Source: an uncultured Eubacteriales bacterium (GTDB lineage Bacteria; Bacillota; Clostridia; Oscillospirales; QAMX01). From it: DNA of 47,905 bases. The translations under genes were made by a program, and so were the position numbers. This document shows, piece by piece, positions 23,892 through 32,457 of the stretch. Position 1 is the first letter of the stretch. Each line of letters begins with the position of its first letter. The stretch lies in contig CAJLFQ010000009.1 in assembly GCA_905205975.1 (NCBI GenBank), positions 1 through 47,905 on the forward strand, given 5' to 3'. The notes below the pieces were generated by a model. That model saw only the letters and a list, made by a program, of their open reading frames with translations. It was not told the DNA's origin and did not search any database.

Positions 23892-24842
23892 TCAATTCTC
23901 GTCGTCGCTTTTGAGCGAGAAGCCCATTGCATGGAGCTTGTTGATAACCTCTTCAAGCGATTTCTTGCCGAGATTGCGAACCTTCATCATGTCTTCTTCC
24001 GAACGGTTGACCAGGTCTTCAACCGTATTGATTCCGGCGCGTTTCAGGCAGTTGAACGAACGGACCGAAAAGTCCAGTTCTTCAATTGTCATGTCAAGCT
24101 GCGCACTCTTGTTTTCATTCGGTTTGTCAATGACTGCGGCCGAATTGGCAAGGTCTTTCGACAGCCCGATGAAAAGCGACAGATGCTCTGTCAGAATCTT
24201 TGCCGACCACGAAACGGCTTCCGCCGCGGTCAGCGTTTTATTCGTCCAGACTTCCAGTGTCAGCTTGTCGTGGTCAACCGCGTCGCCGACACGCGTATCC
24301 TCGACGGTGTAATTGACCTTTGTAACCGGCGTGTAGATGGAGTCGATCGGAATCAGGCCGATCGGCATCTGCACCGGTTTGTTCTTCTCCGCAGAGACGT
24401 AGCCTCTGCCGCTGTTAAAGGTCAGCTCCATCGACAGGCGGGCATCTTCCGCGAGCGAAGCAATGTGATGCTCAGGATTGAGAATCTCAACTTCGCTGTC
24501 GCCGATGATATCTCCGGCAACGATTTCCGTTTTGCCGGAAGCCTCGATGTACATCACCTTCGGACCCGGTGCATGCAGTTTTGCAATGACCGATTTCAGG
24601 TTCAGGACGATTTGTGTCACATCTTCCTTCACGCCTGGAATCGTGGAAAACTCATGCTGGACACCTGAAATTTTCACCGCAGTGATGGCCGAGCCTTCCA
24701 AAGAGGAAAGCAGAACCCGGCGCATGGAGTTTCCCAGCGTCATGCCGTAGCCGCGCTGCAGCGGTTCTATCACAAACTTGCCGTATGATCCGTCGTTGGT
24801 CATGTCGATGGTTTCTATCGTCGGTTTCACAAATTCTATCAT
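23892..24842 (-). CDS. rpoA: DNA-directed RNA polymerase subunit alpha
   Basis: A 316-residue alpha subunit, the dimer that seeds polymerase assembly. The N-terminal domain (about 1-235) carries EPLQRGYGMTLGNSMRRVLL, the dimer and core contact. After a short linker, the C-terminal domain (about 255-316) shows LDFSVRSFNCLKRAGINTV and VRNLGKKSLEEV, which bind UP-element DNA and activators. GGAGGG precedes the ATG. A 172-nt gap with a perfect hairpin separates it from rpsD. Confidence 0.99.
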   Translation of the reverse strand: MIEFVKPTIETIDMTNDGSYGKFVIEPLQRGYGMTLGNSMRRVLLSSLEGSAITAVKISGVQHEFSTIPGVKEDVTQIVLNLKSVIAKLHAPGPKVMYIEASGKTEIVAGDIIGDSEVEILNPEHHIASLAEDARLSMELTFNSGRGYVSAEKNKPVQMPIGLIPIDSIYTPVTKVNYTVEDTRVGDAVDHDKLTLEVWTNKTLTAAEAVSWSAKILTEHLSLFIGLSKDLANSAAVIDKPNENKSAQLDMTIEELDFSVRSFNCLKRAGINTVEDLVNRSEEDMMKVRNLGKKSLEEVINKLHAMGFSLKSDDEN

Positions 24843-24972
24843 AGTTACCCTCCACTTGTTACCGGTTGATCCGGCATTCGATGTCGTGTGCCAACTTTGA
24901 GGGCCGGTTTGAACGCTGTACTGCCGTTCACATACCGTTTCGGGCGTTGGTGCCCAATTCGATGTACTGCCC

Positions 24973-24995
24973 GCAGCATAAGCAGCTTATGCTGC
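24973..24995 (-). other. perfect 10-bp hairpin between rpsD and rpoA
   Basis: GCAGCATAAG and CTTATGCTGC separated by 3 nt. No U-run follows on the minus strand, so it is more likely an mRNA processing or regulatory stem than a terminator. Confidence 0.5.
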
Positions 24996-25014
24996 AGCCA
25001 GACACTTGTTATGC

Positions 25015-25644
25015 TTATTTGGAGTACAACTCGACGATGAGATGTTCCTCAACCGGCAGATCAATATCCGCACGGTCGGGTACGGCAATGACTTTTGCGG
25101 CGAAGTTTGCAACGTCTTTTTCCAGCCACTTCGGATACGGCTTCGACGCGTTTGCTTCGATAACGTCCTTGAATTTGTCGTATGCTCTGCTCTTTTCACG
25201 CAGTGCAACGACGTCGCCCGGCTTCACGCGGTAAGACGGGATGTTCACCTTGCGGCCATTGACCGTAAAGTGGGAATGGTTCACGAGCTGGCGAGCTTCC
25301 GGTCTGGACATCGCATAACCCATGCGGTACACGACGTTGTCGAGACGGGTTTCGAGGATCGAGAGCAGGTTTTCACCGGTGATGCCGCTCTTCTTCTCGG
25401 CCAGTTCAAAGTATTTCTCCATCTGGCTCTCGGAGATTCCGTAGAACCGTTTGGCCTTCTGCTTTTCTCTGAGCTGCAGGGTGTATTCACTTGCTTTTCT
25501 GCTGCGCTGCTGACCGTGCTGACCAGGCGCATATGCGCGTTTGTCTGCCGGGCATTTTCCACCAAAACATTTATCGCCTTTCAGGAAAAGCTTCTGATTT
25601 TCTCTGCGGCAAAGGCGGCAAACCGCCTCCGTATATCTTGCCAT
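25015..25644 (-). CDS. rpsD: 30S ribosomal protein S4
   Basis: A 209-residue primary 16S rRNA binder that nucleates small-subunit assembly. It is the zinc-binding (C+) form: Cys9, Cys12, Cys26 and Cys31 in VCRLCRRENQKLFLKG and KCFGGKCP. The S4 RNA-binding domain follows (RLDNVVYRMGYAMSRPEARQ). GGAGGTG lies about 13 nt before the ATG, slightly farther than usual. S4 is a known autoregulator in many bacteria. Confidence 0.99.
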   Translation of the reverse strand: MARYTEAVCRLCRRENQKLFLKGDKCFGGKCPADKRAYAPGQHGQQRSRKASEYTLQLREKQKAKRFYGISESQMEKYFELAEKKSGITGENLLSILETRLDNVVYRMGYAMSRPEARQLVNHSHFTVNGRKVNIPSYRVKPGDVVALREKSRAYDKFKDVIEANASKPYPKWLEKDVANFAAKVIAVPDRADIDLPVEEHLIVELYSK

Positions 25645-25680
25645 ACGCTTGTATTACACCTCCATAATTTGGGCTGGGTC

Positions 25681-26085
25681 TTAGACGCGTCTTCTCTTCG
25701 GCGGGCGGCAGCCGTTGTGCGGGATCGGCGTGACATCTTTGATCATGCAGATCTCAAGGCCTGCTGCCTGCAGCGAACGAATCGCGGCTTCTCTGCCGGG
25801 GCCGGGACCCTTGACGAAGACTTCAATCGTCTTCATGCCGTGTTCCATTGCGGCTTTGGCTGCGGTTTCCGCTGCGGACTGTGCCGCAAACGGCGTGCTC
25901 TTTCTGGAGCCTTTGAAGCCCAGACCGCCTGCGGACGCCCATGCAACTGCATTGCCGTTCAGGTCGGTGATGGTGACAATCGTGTTATTGAAGGAGGAAC
26001 GGATGTGCGCAGAACCTTTTTCGATGTTCTTTCTTTCGCGGCGTCTGCGGACAACGGCACCCTTCTTAGCCTGTACTTTTGCCAT
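25681..26085 (-). CDS. rpsK: 30S ribosomal protein S11
   Basis: A 134-residue protein of the small-subunit platform near the mRNA exit. GSAHIRSSFNNTIVTITD, then NAVAWASAGGLGFKGSRKST and the C-terminal VTPIPHNGCRPPKRRRV are standard. It lies 36 nt upstream of rpsD and 19 nt downstream of rpsM; GGAGGTAATCCCGAAC precedes the ATG. Confidence 0.99.
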   Translation of the reverse strand: MAKVQAKKGAVVRRRRERKNIEKGSAHIRSSFNNTIVTITDLNGNAVAWASAGGLGFKGSRKSTPFAAQSAAETAAKAAMEHGMKTIEVFVKGPGPGREAAIRSLQAAGLEICMIKDVTPIPHNGCRPPKRRRV

Positions 26086-26104
26086 GTTCGGGATTACCTC
26101 CTAC

Positions 26105-26473
26105 TTACTGCTTCTTGTTCGCAATGGTCTTTCTCGGACCTTTGCGGGTGCGTGCGTTGGTTTTCGAACGCTGACCTCTGACAGGAAGGCCTCTTCTGTG
26201 TCTCTGTCCACGGTAGCTGCCGATTTCAATCAGGCGTTTGATGTCGAGCGCGATGTCTCTTCTCAGGTCGCCTTCAACGCGGTAGCCTTTATCGATTTCT
26301 TCACGCAGCTTCGAGATCTCGTCGTCCGTCAGGTCTTTGACGCGCGTATCGGGATTGATGCCGCTTGCTTTCAGAATGTCGTTTGACAGTTTTCTACCAA
26401 TACCGTAGATGTAAGTGAGCCCGATTTCGACTCTCTTCTCTCTCGGCAGGTCTACGCCGGCTATACGTGCCAT
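26105..26473 (-). CDS. rpsM: 30S ribosomal protein S13
   Basis: A 122-residue small-subunit head protein at the intersubunit bridge. It begins MARIAGVDLPREKRVEIGLT, has the helix-hairpin-helix-like IYGIGRKLSNDIL, and ends with the basic tail GLPVRGQRSKTNARTRKGPR that reaches the P-site tRNA. It follows rpmJ closely. Confidence 0.99.
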   Translation of the reverse strand: MARIAGVDLPREKRVEIGLTYIYGIGRKLSNDILKASGINPDTRVKDLTDDEISKLREEIDKGYRVEGDLRRDIALDIKRLIEIGSYRGQRHRRGLPVRGQRSKTNARTRKGPRKTIANKKQ

Positions 26474-26495
26474 TTATGAACGCACCTCCTAATTT

Positions 26496-26612
26496 TTAAC
26501 CTTGTCTTTGTTTATGCTTCGGATCGCTGGGGCAAATTACCATGACCTTGCCCTTGCGCTTGATCACTTTGCACTTATCGCACATTGGTCTGACCGATGG
26601 CCTAACTTTCAT
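26496..26612 (-). CDS. rpmJ: 50S ribosomal protein L36
   Basis: A 38-residue protein between infA and rpsM. It reads MKVRPSVRPMCDKCKVIKRK then GKVMVICPSDPKHKQRQG. Cys11, Cys14, Cys27 and His33 are the zinc ligands of the C+ form, retained in most Clostridia. AAAAGGAGC precedes the ATG. Confidence 0.97.
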   Translation of the reverse strand: MKVRPSVRPMCDKCKVIKRKGKVMVICPSDPKHKQRQG

Positions 26613-26670
26613 AATTCTTTGCTCCTTTTGCCGGTGATGCCCGGCCTTTCTCACACGTTTTGCAGTCGCC

Positions 26671-26889
26671 CTACTTCGTTCGCCACGTGATCCGGCCCTT
26701 CGTCAGGTCGTACGGGGACATTTCCACCGTCACCTTATCGCCAGGCAGAATCTTGATGTAGTTCATCCGCAGCTTGCCGGAAATATGAGCGAGGATTTTG
26801 TGACCGTTTTGCAGCTCAACCTGGAACATCGCATTCGGCAGTGCCTCTGCGACGACGCCTTCCAGTTCGATAACGTCATCTTTCGCCAT
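26671..26889 (-). CDS. infA: Translation initiation factor IF-1
   Basis: A 72-residue OB-fold protein that occupies the A site during initiation. It starts MAKDDVIELEGVVAEALPNA and contains GHKILAHISGKLRMNYIKIL and the C-terminal SPYDLTKGRITWR, all normal. It lies between map and rpmJ, as in most Bacillota. Confidence 0.99.
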   Translation of the reverse strand: MAKDDVIELEGVVAEALPNAMFQVELQNGHKILAHISGKLRMNYIKILPGDKVTVEMSPYDLTKGRITWRTK

Positions 26890-26942
26890 TCGCTGTCTCA
26901 GCCTCCGTTCAATCTATCCGTCGTTGTTGATTCTCCAACCGG

Positions 26943-27707
26943 CTATCGCGTCAAAATCTCCGGTTCGCCGTTTGTGATCAGCACCGTATGCTCATAGTGA
27001 GCGCTCAGCTTTTTGTCGATGGTCACAACCGTCCATTTATCGCTCAGAACCTTGACCGCGCAGGTACCTGCGTTGATCATCGGTTCGATGGCGATGGTCA
27101 TTCCGGGCACCAGACGCGGATTGACGTAATCATCGTCATGATGCCGTTCAATGTAGTTTGGAACGCTTGGATCTTCATGCATTTCCGTACCGATCCCGTG
27201 ACCGGTGAATGCTTTCACAACAGAAAAGCCGTGTCCCTCTGCATACGTCTGTACTGCGCGGGATATGTCGGAAATCCGTTTGCCGCTGACGCACACCTTC
27301 AGCGCTTCAAAGAAGCTCTGCCGGGTAACGTCAATCAGCTTCTGCGCCGATTCCGGTATGCCGCCTGCATGGAAGGTCGCCGCAGTGTCGCCATGATAGC
27401 CGTGAAGCTTTGCGCCGACATCGATCTTGACCAGATCGCCTCTGTGGATGACCCTCTTTTTGCTGGGGATCCCGTGTATCACCTCTTCGTTGAGGGAGAC
27501 ACAGACCGCAGCCGGATAGCCATGGTAATTCAGGAAGCTCGGCTCTGCGCCAAACTGTTTCAGTGTGTCGCGGACAACCGCGTCGATCTCCGCGGTCGTA
27601 ACGCCCGGAGCCACCGCGGCGCCCGCAGCCTCTCGGGCTGCGGAGGCCGCGCGGCCTGCCTGGCGCATACATTCAATTGCTTCTTGGGATTTGATACTGA
27701 TTGTCAT
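26943..27707 (-). CDS. map: Methionine aminopeptidase, type I
   Basis: A 254-residue metallopeptidase that removes initiator methionine from new proteins. Metal ligands are visible: Asp in VKIDVGAKLHGYHGDTAAT (two aspartates), His in FTGHGIGTEMHEDPSVPNY, Glu in TIAIEPMINAG and Glu in SAHYEHTVLI. There is no N-terminal zinc-finger extension. It begins 5 nt after the adk stop, which implies cotranscription and probably coupled translation. Confidence 0.98.
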   Translation of the reverse strand: MTISIKSQEAIECMRQAGRAASAAREAAGAAVAPGVTTAEIDAVVRDTLKQFGAEPSFLNYHGYPAAVCVSLNEEVIHGIPSKKRVIHRGDLVKIDVGAKLHGYHGDTAATFHAGGIPESAQKLIDVTRQSFFEALKVCVSGKRISDISRAVQTYAEGHGFSVVKAFTGHGIGTEMHEDPSVPNYIERHHDDDYVNPRLVPGMTIAIEPMINAGTCAVKVLSDKWTVVTIDKKLSAHYEHTVLITNGEPEILTR

Positions 27708-27712
27708 ACGTT

Positions 27713-28345
27713 TCAGATCCCCAGACCTTCAAAGATCAGCTGCGTCGTCTTTTCGACGGTACCGTTGCCGTCGATGCGGACGAGCTTGCCGAGCTTTTCA
27801 TAGATGGTCTTGACCGGCTCTGTCTGTGCGTGATAGACGCGCAGACGTTCGCGCACGGTTTCCGCCTTGTCATCCGCACGTTGAACGAGTGCGGCGCCGC
27901 ATTTGTCGCAGACGCCCTCTTTCGCCGGCGGGTTGAATTTCAGGTGGAACGATTCGCCGCATGCCGGACAGACACGCCGGCCGGACATACGCTCTTCGAT
28001 TGCACCGTCATCTACTTCCAGAGAGATCACGCTGTCAATGGTAATGCCCATTGCAACAAGCGCCTCTGCCTGCGGAATGGTCCGCGGGAAGCCGTCCAGG
28101 ATATATCCGTTCGCGCAGTCGCTCTGAGAGATACGGTCAGACAGCATTTTGACAACCACTTCGTCGGGCACAAGCGCGCCGCGATCCGTGTATTGCCGGG
28201 CCTTCAGACCGGCTTCAGTTCCCTTTGCAATGGCTTCACGGATGATGTTGCCCGTAGACACCGTCGGGATGTGCAGCGCCTCGCTGATCGCAGAGGCCTG
28301 CGTCCCTTTGCCGGCGCCCGGAGCACCGAATAAAATCAGTTTCAT
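27713..28345 (-). CDS. adk: Adenylate kinase, zinc-binding lid form
   Basis: A 210-residue enzyme that interconverts ATP + AMP and 2 ADP. The P-loop GAPGAGKGTQA is at residues 7-17, the AMP-binding DGFPRTIPQAE in the middle, and the LID holds CPACGESFHLKF and GVCDKCGA, four cysteines of the structural-zinc type common in Gram-positives. It sits between secY and map, as usual. Confidence 0.98.
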   Translation of the reverse strand: MKLILFGAPGAGKGTQASAISEALHIPTVSTGNIIREAIAKGTEAGLKARQYTDRGALVPDEVVVKMLSDRISQSDCANGYILDGFPRTIPQAEALVAMGITIDSVISLEVDDGAIEERMSGRRVCPACGESFHLKFNPPAKEGVCDKCGAALVQRADDKAETVRERLRVYHAQTEPVKTIYEKLGKLVRIDGNGTVEKTTQLIFEGLGI

Positions 28346-28368
28346 GTGTATCGCTCCGTTCTGTCCGC

Positions 28369-29700
28369 TTAGTCCAGGAATCCTTTGTAGTGACGCATGA
28401 TCATCTGGGATTCCAGCTGCTGGACAGTTTCAAGTGCAACACCGACAACGATCAGCAGCGTCGTGCCGCCCAGGGCCAGGTTTCCGAGGCTCTCAGAGCA
28501 TGCGCTGACAATAATCGGCAGAATTGCAATAAAGGAAAGGAACAGCGCGCCAAGAACGGTGATGTTCTTGATGATGCGGCTGATGTACTCGGCCGTCGGG
28601 CGGCCCGGGCGGAGACCCGAAATAAATCCGCCGTTGTTTTTCATGTTGTTCGCGACTTCAATCGGGTTGAACTGTGCATACGCATAGAAGAAGCTGAACG
28701 CAATGATGAGGACGAAGTACAGAATGATGTAAATGGCACTCGGCGCCTGGGTGTACTTCAGGAAGTAGAACCAGAAGCCGCTTGTCGGTTTCGGGAAGAA
28801 AGATGCGATCATGGCCGGCAGGCTGACGATGCTCGACGCGAAGATGATCGGCATAACGCCGGTCATATTGACCTTCAGCGGGAGGTAGCTGGACTGGCCG
28901 CCATAGACCTTTTTCCCGATGACACGCTTCGCGTACTGCACCGGCAGCCGGCGTTCTGCGTCACTGATCCAGACAACCAGACCGAAAATGGCGATTGTCG
29001 CAAGCACCAGCAGAATCAGAACGATCACGGAAAGCTTGCCTTCTCTCACAGAGCTGATCGCCGAAGAGACCAGAACCGGGAAGCGGGAAAGGATACCGGC
29101 AAACAGGATCATGGAGATGCCGTTGCCGATGCCTTTGTTGGTGATCTGTTCACCGAGCCACATAACAAATGCGGTACCGGCAGTAAACGTCAGGATGATG
29201 ACGATTGCAACCAAGACTTTGTCGACGGAAGCATTCGACGTGAAGACGTTCGTCTTCAAGATCGAGGAACCATCCGACATCTTGTTGCGAAGCAGCGTGA
29301 TGTAGTAGGTGAAACCTTCGAGAAGGCCCAGACCGACTGTCGTGTAACGCGTGATCATCGACTGCTTCTTGCGGCCTTCTTCGCCGCCTTCTTTGACCAT
29401 ACGTTCCAGCGCCGGAATTGCCATCGTCAGCAGCTGAACGATAATCGACGCCGTGATGTACGGTGAAATGGACAGCGCGAAGATGGTTGCCGCAGTAAAG
29501 GAACCACCGGTCAGCATGTTCAGGTAGCCGTAGAACGCATTTTCGCCCTGTGACGAGAACATGCCCTTCAATGCAGTGGAATCAATGAACGGAATCGGGA
29601 TTGCGTTGCCAAAACGATAGATGACCAGAATCAAGACGGTGAACAGGATCTTCTTGCGGAGTTCCGGGATCTTCCACGCGTTGATTATCGTTTTGAACAT
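28369..29700 (-). CDS. secY: Preprotein translocase subunit SecY
   Basis: A 443-residue ten-helix membrane channel of the Sec pathway. The N-terminal helix KILFTVLILVIYRFGNAIPI, the plug/second-helix region, GIGNGISMILFAGI and the cytoplasmic loop with YAKRVIGKKVYGGQSSYLPL are recognisable. It starts one base after the rplO stop. It would export the giant signal-peptide protein of the element, among many others. Confidence 0.99.
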   Translation of the reverse strand: MFKTIINAWKIPELRKKILFTVLILVIYRFGNAIPIPFIDSTALKGMFSSQGENAFYGYLNMLTGGSFTAATIFALSISPYITASIIVQLLTMAIPALERMVKEGGEEGRKKQSMITRYTTVGLGLLEGFTYYITLLRNKMSDGSSILKTNVFTSNASVDKVLVAIVIILTFTAGTAFVMWLGEQITNKGIGNGISMILFAGILSRFPVLVSSAISSVREGKLSVIVLILLVLATIAIFGLVVWISDAERRLPVQYAKRVIGKKVYGGQSSYLPLKVNMTGVMPIIFASSIVSLPAMIASFFPKPTSGFWFYFLKYTQAPSAIYIILYFVLIIAFSFFYAYAQFNPIEVANNMKNNGGFISGLRPGRPTAEYISRIIKNITVLGALFLSFIAILPIIVSACSESLGNLALGGTTLLIVVGVALETVQQLESQMIMRHYKGFLD

Positions 29701-29701
29701 C

Positions 29702-30142
29702 TTACATCACCTCGACATTTCCGCCTTTGGCCTGAATTTTCTCCTTGGCCGACTCGGAAAATGCGGTCGCCTTTACGGTGAGTTTTTTATCAAGTTCTCC
29801 GTTGCCCAGGACTTTGACGCCGTCAAAGACTTTGGTCACCAGGCCGCTTTCGATCATCTCGTCAACGCCGACAACGGCGCCGTCTTCGAACCGGTTGAGG
29901 TCCGAAACATTGACGACCGCGTAACGCGTACCGAAGATGTTCGTGAAGCCGCGCTTCGGCAGACGGAGGTGCAGCGGCATCTGGCCGCCTTCGAAACCAG
30001 GACGGACACCGCCGCCGGAGCGGGCGTTCTGTCCTTTATGGCCTCTGCCGCCCGTCTTGCCGTTGCCCGTGCCGATGCCGCGGCCTTTTCTCTTGGCTTC
30101 TTTGACGGAACCGGCGGCCGGGGACAAATCATTCAGTCTCAT
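29702..30142 (-). CDS. rplO: 50S ribosomal protein L15
   Basis: A 146-residue protein with the glycine-rich N-terminal arm typical of L15 (RKGRGIGTGNGKTGGRGHKG), then GGVRPGFEGGQMPLHLRLPK. The globular C-terminus ends KIQAKGGNVEVM. It lies between rpmD and secY and is separated from secY by a single base. Confidence 0.99.
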   Translation of the reverse strand: MRLNDLSPAAGSVKEAKRKGRGIGTGNGKTGGRGHKGQNARSGGGVRPGFEGGQMPLHLRLPKRGFTNIFGTRYAVVNVSDLNRFEDGAVVGVDEMIESGLVTKVFDGVKVLGNGELDKKLTVKATAFSESAKEKIQAKGGNVEVM

Positions 30143-30159
30143 TCTCCCGTACCTCCTGA

Positions 30160-30348
30160 TTAAACGTTTTCAACCTTGACAAGGTAGCTGATCTGGGCAA
30201 TCTTGCCGCGGGTCGCTTCGTTGTCCGGCTGAATGGTGGAATCATCGATCTTGCGGAGACCGAGCGAATTCGCCGTGGCGATGTGTTTCTCGTGTCTGCC
30301 GTTCAGGCTCTTGATCAGCGTAATCTGAATCTTTGTTTCGTTTGACAT
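30160..30348 (-). CDS. rpmD: 50S ribosomal protein L30
   Basis: A 62-residue protein: IQITLIKSLNGRHEKHIATA then LGLRKIDDSTIQPDNEATRG, the ferredoxin-like L30 core, at the usual short bacterial length. It is preceded by rpsE and followed by rplO. Confidence 0.98.
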   Translation of the reverse strand: MSNETKIQITLIKSLNGRHEKHIATANSLGLRKIDDSTIQPDNEATRGKIAQISYLVKVENV

Positions 30349-30363
30349 TTCAGCTACGCCTCC

Positions 30364-30867
30364 TTAACCCTGGATTTCATCAACCGTCTTGCCGCGGGTG
30401 CGGGCAACGTCTTCCGCGCATCTCAGCGACTTCAGACCTTCGACGGTTGCAGTAACAACGTTCTGCTGGTTATTCGAGCGGAGCGACTTCGTTCTGATGT
30501 CGCGGATGCCCGCTGCTTCCATGACCTGACGGACCGGACCGCCGGCGATAACGCCGGTACCTTTCGGAGCCGGTTTCAGCAGGATTTCGGCGGCGCCGAA
30601 CTTGCCGACGACTTCGTGCGGGATCGTGGTGCCGACGGTAGAAACCTTGAACAGGTTCTTCTTGGCATCAGCGATTGCCTTGCGGATGGCGTCCGGCGTT
30701 TCGCTTGCTTTGCCGATGCCGAAACCGATCAGGCCGTTGCCGTCACCGACGACAACCAGAGCGCTCCACTTCATGATGCGGCCGCCCTTGACCGTTTTGG
30801 AAACGCGGCGCATACCGACCAAGCGTTCCTGAAGCTCCATATTAGAGGTGTCGATTTTTAAAGGCAT
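30364..30867 (-). CDS. rpsE: 30S ribosomal protein S5
   Basis: A 167-residue decoding-fidelity protein. The dsRBD-like N-terminus has RVSKTVKGGRIMKWSALVVV and GDGNGLIGFGIGKASETPDA. The C-terminal domain has GTGVIAGGPVRQVMEAAGI and DIRTKSLRSNNQQNVV. Length and order (after rplR) are normal. Confidence 0.99.
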   Translation of the reverse strand: MPLKIDTSNMELQERLVGMRRVSKTVKGGRIMKWSALVVVGDGNGLIGFGIGKASETPDAIRKAIADAKKNLFKVSTVGTTIPHEVVGKFGAAEILLKPAPKGTGVIAGGPVRQVMEAAGIRDIRTKSLRSNNQQNVVTATVEGLKSLRCAEDVARTRGKTVDEIQG

Positions 30868-30882
30868 TTGGTTGTCCTCCCG

Positions 30883-31242
30883 TTAAAACTCAAGGCCGCT
30901 CTCGCGGGCGCCCTCGGCAAGTTCCTGAACACGACCGTGATACAGGTAACCGCCGCGGTCGAACACGACTGCGCCGATGCCGGCGGCTTTCGCGCGCTCA
31001 CCGATCAGCTTGCCAACCTTGCGGGCGGCTTCCTTGTTTCCGCCGGTCATGCCGAAATCTTTCTCGGTGGACGAGGCGGTAACCAGTGTAACACCCTTGA
31101 CATCGTCGATGACCTGGGCGTAGATGTGGTTCGTGCTTCTATACACGTTCAGACGCGGGCGTTCCGCTGTCCCGGAGATCTTTCCGCGGACTCTGCGATG
31201 CCGCTTCAGGCGCTGGATGTTTTTATCCATCTTGGAAACCAT
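30883..31242 (-). CDS. rplR: 50S ribosomal protein L18
   Basis: A 119-residue 5S rRNA-binding protein. RHRRVRGKISGTAERPRLNV, then RSTNHIYAQVIDD and the C-terminal VVFDRGGYLYHGRVQELAEG are diagnostic. Two starts are possible (MVSK or, four codons on, MDKN); GGGGGGTTCACAGGA lies upstream and slightly favours the first. Confidence 0.98.
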   Translation of the reverse strand: MVSKMDKNIQRLKRHRRVRGKISGTAERPRLNVYRSTNHIYAQVIDDVKGVTLVTASSTEKDFGMTGGNKEAARKVGKLIGERAKAAGIGAVVFDRGGYLYHGRVQELAEGARESGLEF

Positions 31243-31259
31243 TCCTGTGAACCCCCCGA

Positions 31260-31808
31260 TTACTTCTTCTTAGCCGCGGTCTTGCCCTCTTTACGGCGAA
31301 TGACCTCAGTGGCGTACTTGATGCCCTTGCCGAGGTACGGCTCAGGCGGACGAACCATGCGGATTTCTGCGGCCATCTGACCCACCGCCTGCTTATCCGG
31401 GCCGGCGACGACAATTTTGTTCGGGGCCGGGACTTCAATGGTAAGCTCATCGCGTTCGTCGACGAAAACCTGGTGCGAAAAACCGACGTTCAGCACGAGC
31501 TGTTTGCCCTGCTTTGCGGCACGGTAACCGACACCGTTGATTTCGAGTTCTTTCTTATAGCCCTGCGTAACGCCGACAACCATGTTGTGGATCAGCGTAC
31601 GGGAAAGGCCGTGCAGCGCGTGACCTTCGTTGCTTTCTTCTTTGCAGGTCACGTGGATCGTGTTGCCGTCGATTTCGACGCCGGCACGCGGGTCAATTTT
31701 CTGGCTCAGCGTGTATTTGGCGCCTTTGACCGTCACGACGTTGTCATCGCTGACGGTGACGGTAACACCGGCCGGAATCTCGACCGGCAGTTTACCAATT
31801 CTTGACAT
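31260..31808 (-). CDS. rplF: 50S ribosomal protein L6
   Basis: A 182-residue two-domain protein near the factor-binding site. It starts MSRIGKLPVEIPAGVTVTV; the conserved C-terminal part reads RMVRPPEPYLGKGIKYATEV followed by a lysine-rich end. Length is normal and it follows rpsH. Confidence 0.99.
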   Translation of the reverse strand: MSRIGKLPVEIPAGVTVTVSDDNVVTVKGAKYTLSQKIDPRAGVEIDGNTIHVTCKEESNEGHALHGLSRTLIHNMVVGVTQGYKKELEINGVGYRAAKQGKQLVLNVGFSHQVFVDERDELTIEVPAPNKIVVAGPDKQAVGQMAAEIRMVRPPEPYLGKGIKYATEVIRRKEGKTAAKKK

Positions 31809-31823
31809 GTTCTGTTTCCTCCC

Positions 31824-32222
31824 TTACCAGACAAATGCCAGAACTTCGCCGCCGACGTGGAGGGCTCTCGCCTTCTTGTCGGTAACAATGCCCTTGGAAG
31901 TAGAGATGATCGCAATGCCAAGACCTTTCAGAACCTTCGGCATATCTTCAACGCCCGCATAGACGCGCAGACCCGGCTTGGAAACACGGCGGAGACCGGT
32001 GATGGCCGATTCCTTGTTCTGACCGTATTTCAGCGTGATGCGGATGATGCCCTGCGAACCGTCGTCGATCACCTGGAGGTTTTTGATATATCCTTCGCTG
32101 AGCAGAATCTCAGCGATGGTCTTCTTTGCGTTGGACGCGGGAATATCGACCGATTCATGATGATAAGAACTCGCGTTACGGATTCTTGTCAGCATATCGG
32201 CGATAGGATCTGTTGTGTGCAT
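31824..32222 (-). CDS. rpsH: 30S ribosomal protein S8
   Basis: A 132-residue 16S rRNA-binding protein. TDPIADMLTRIRNASSYHHE at the N-terminus and GIAIISTSKGIVTDKKAR near the C-terminus are diagnostic. In other bacteria S8 represses the spc operon; no leader for that can be singled out here. Confidence 0.99.
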   Translation of the reverse strand: MHTTDPIADMLTRIRNASSYHHESVDIPASNAKKTIAEILLSEGYIKNLQVIDDGSQGIIRITLKYGQNKESAITGLRRVSKPGLRVYAGVEDMPKVLKGLGIAIISTSKGIVTDKKARALHVGGEVLAFVW

Positions 32223-32256
32223 TTCGCAGCCTCCTTACAAATACTATAGCGTTGTC

Positions 32257-32442
32257 TTACCAGCTTGCCTTGCGGACGCCGGGAATCTGGCCCTTGTACG
32301 CAAGCTCGCGGAAGCAGATACGACAAATGCCGTAGTCACGGAGATAGGCATGCGGTCTGCCGCAGATCTTGCACCGGTTCATCGCACGGGTCGAAAACTT
32401 GGGCGCTCTTTGCTGTTTCAGAATCATTGATTTCTTAGCCAT
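32257..32442 (-). CDS. rpsN: 30S ribosomal protein S14, type Z
   Basis: A 61-residue zinc-binding form of S14. CKICGRPHAYLRDYGICRIC supplies the four cysteines, followed by FRELAYKGQIPGVRKASW. This is the standard form in Gram-positive spc operons and it lies between rplE and rpsH. Confidence 0.99.
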   Translation of the reverse strand: MAKKSMILKQQRAPKFSTRAMNRCKICGRPHAYLRDYGICRICFRELAYKGQIPGVRKASW

Positions 32443-32457
32443 GGCTTGTATCCCCCT

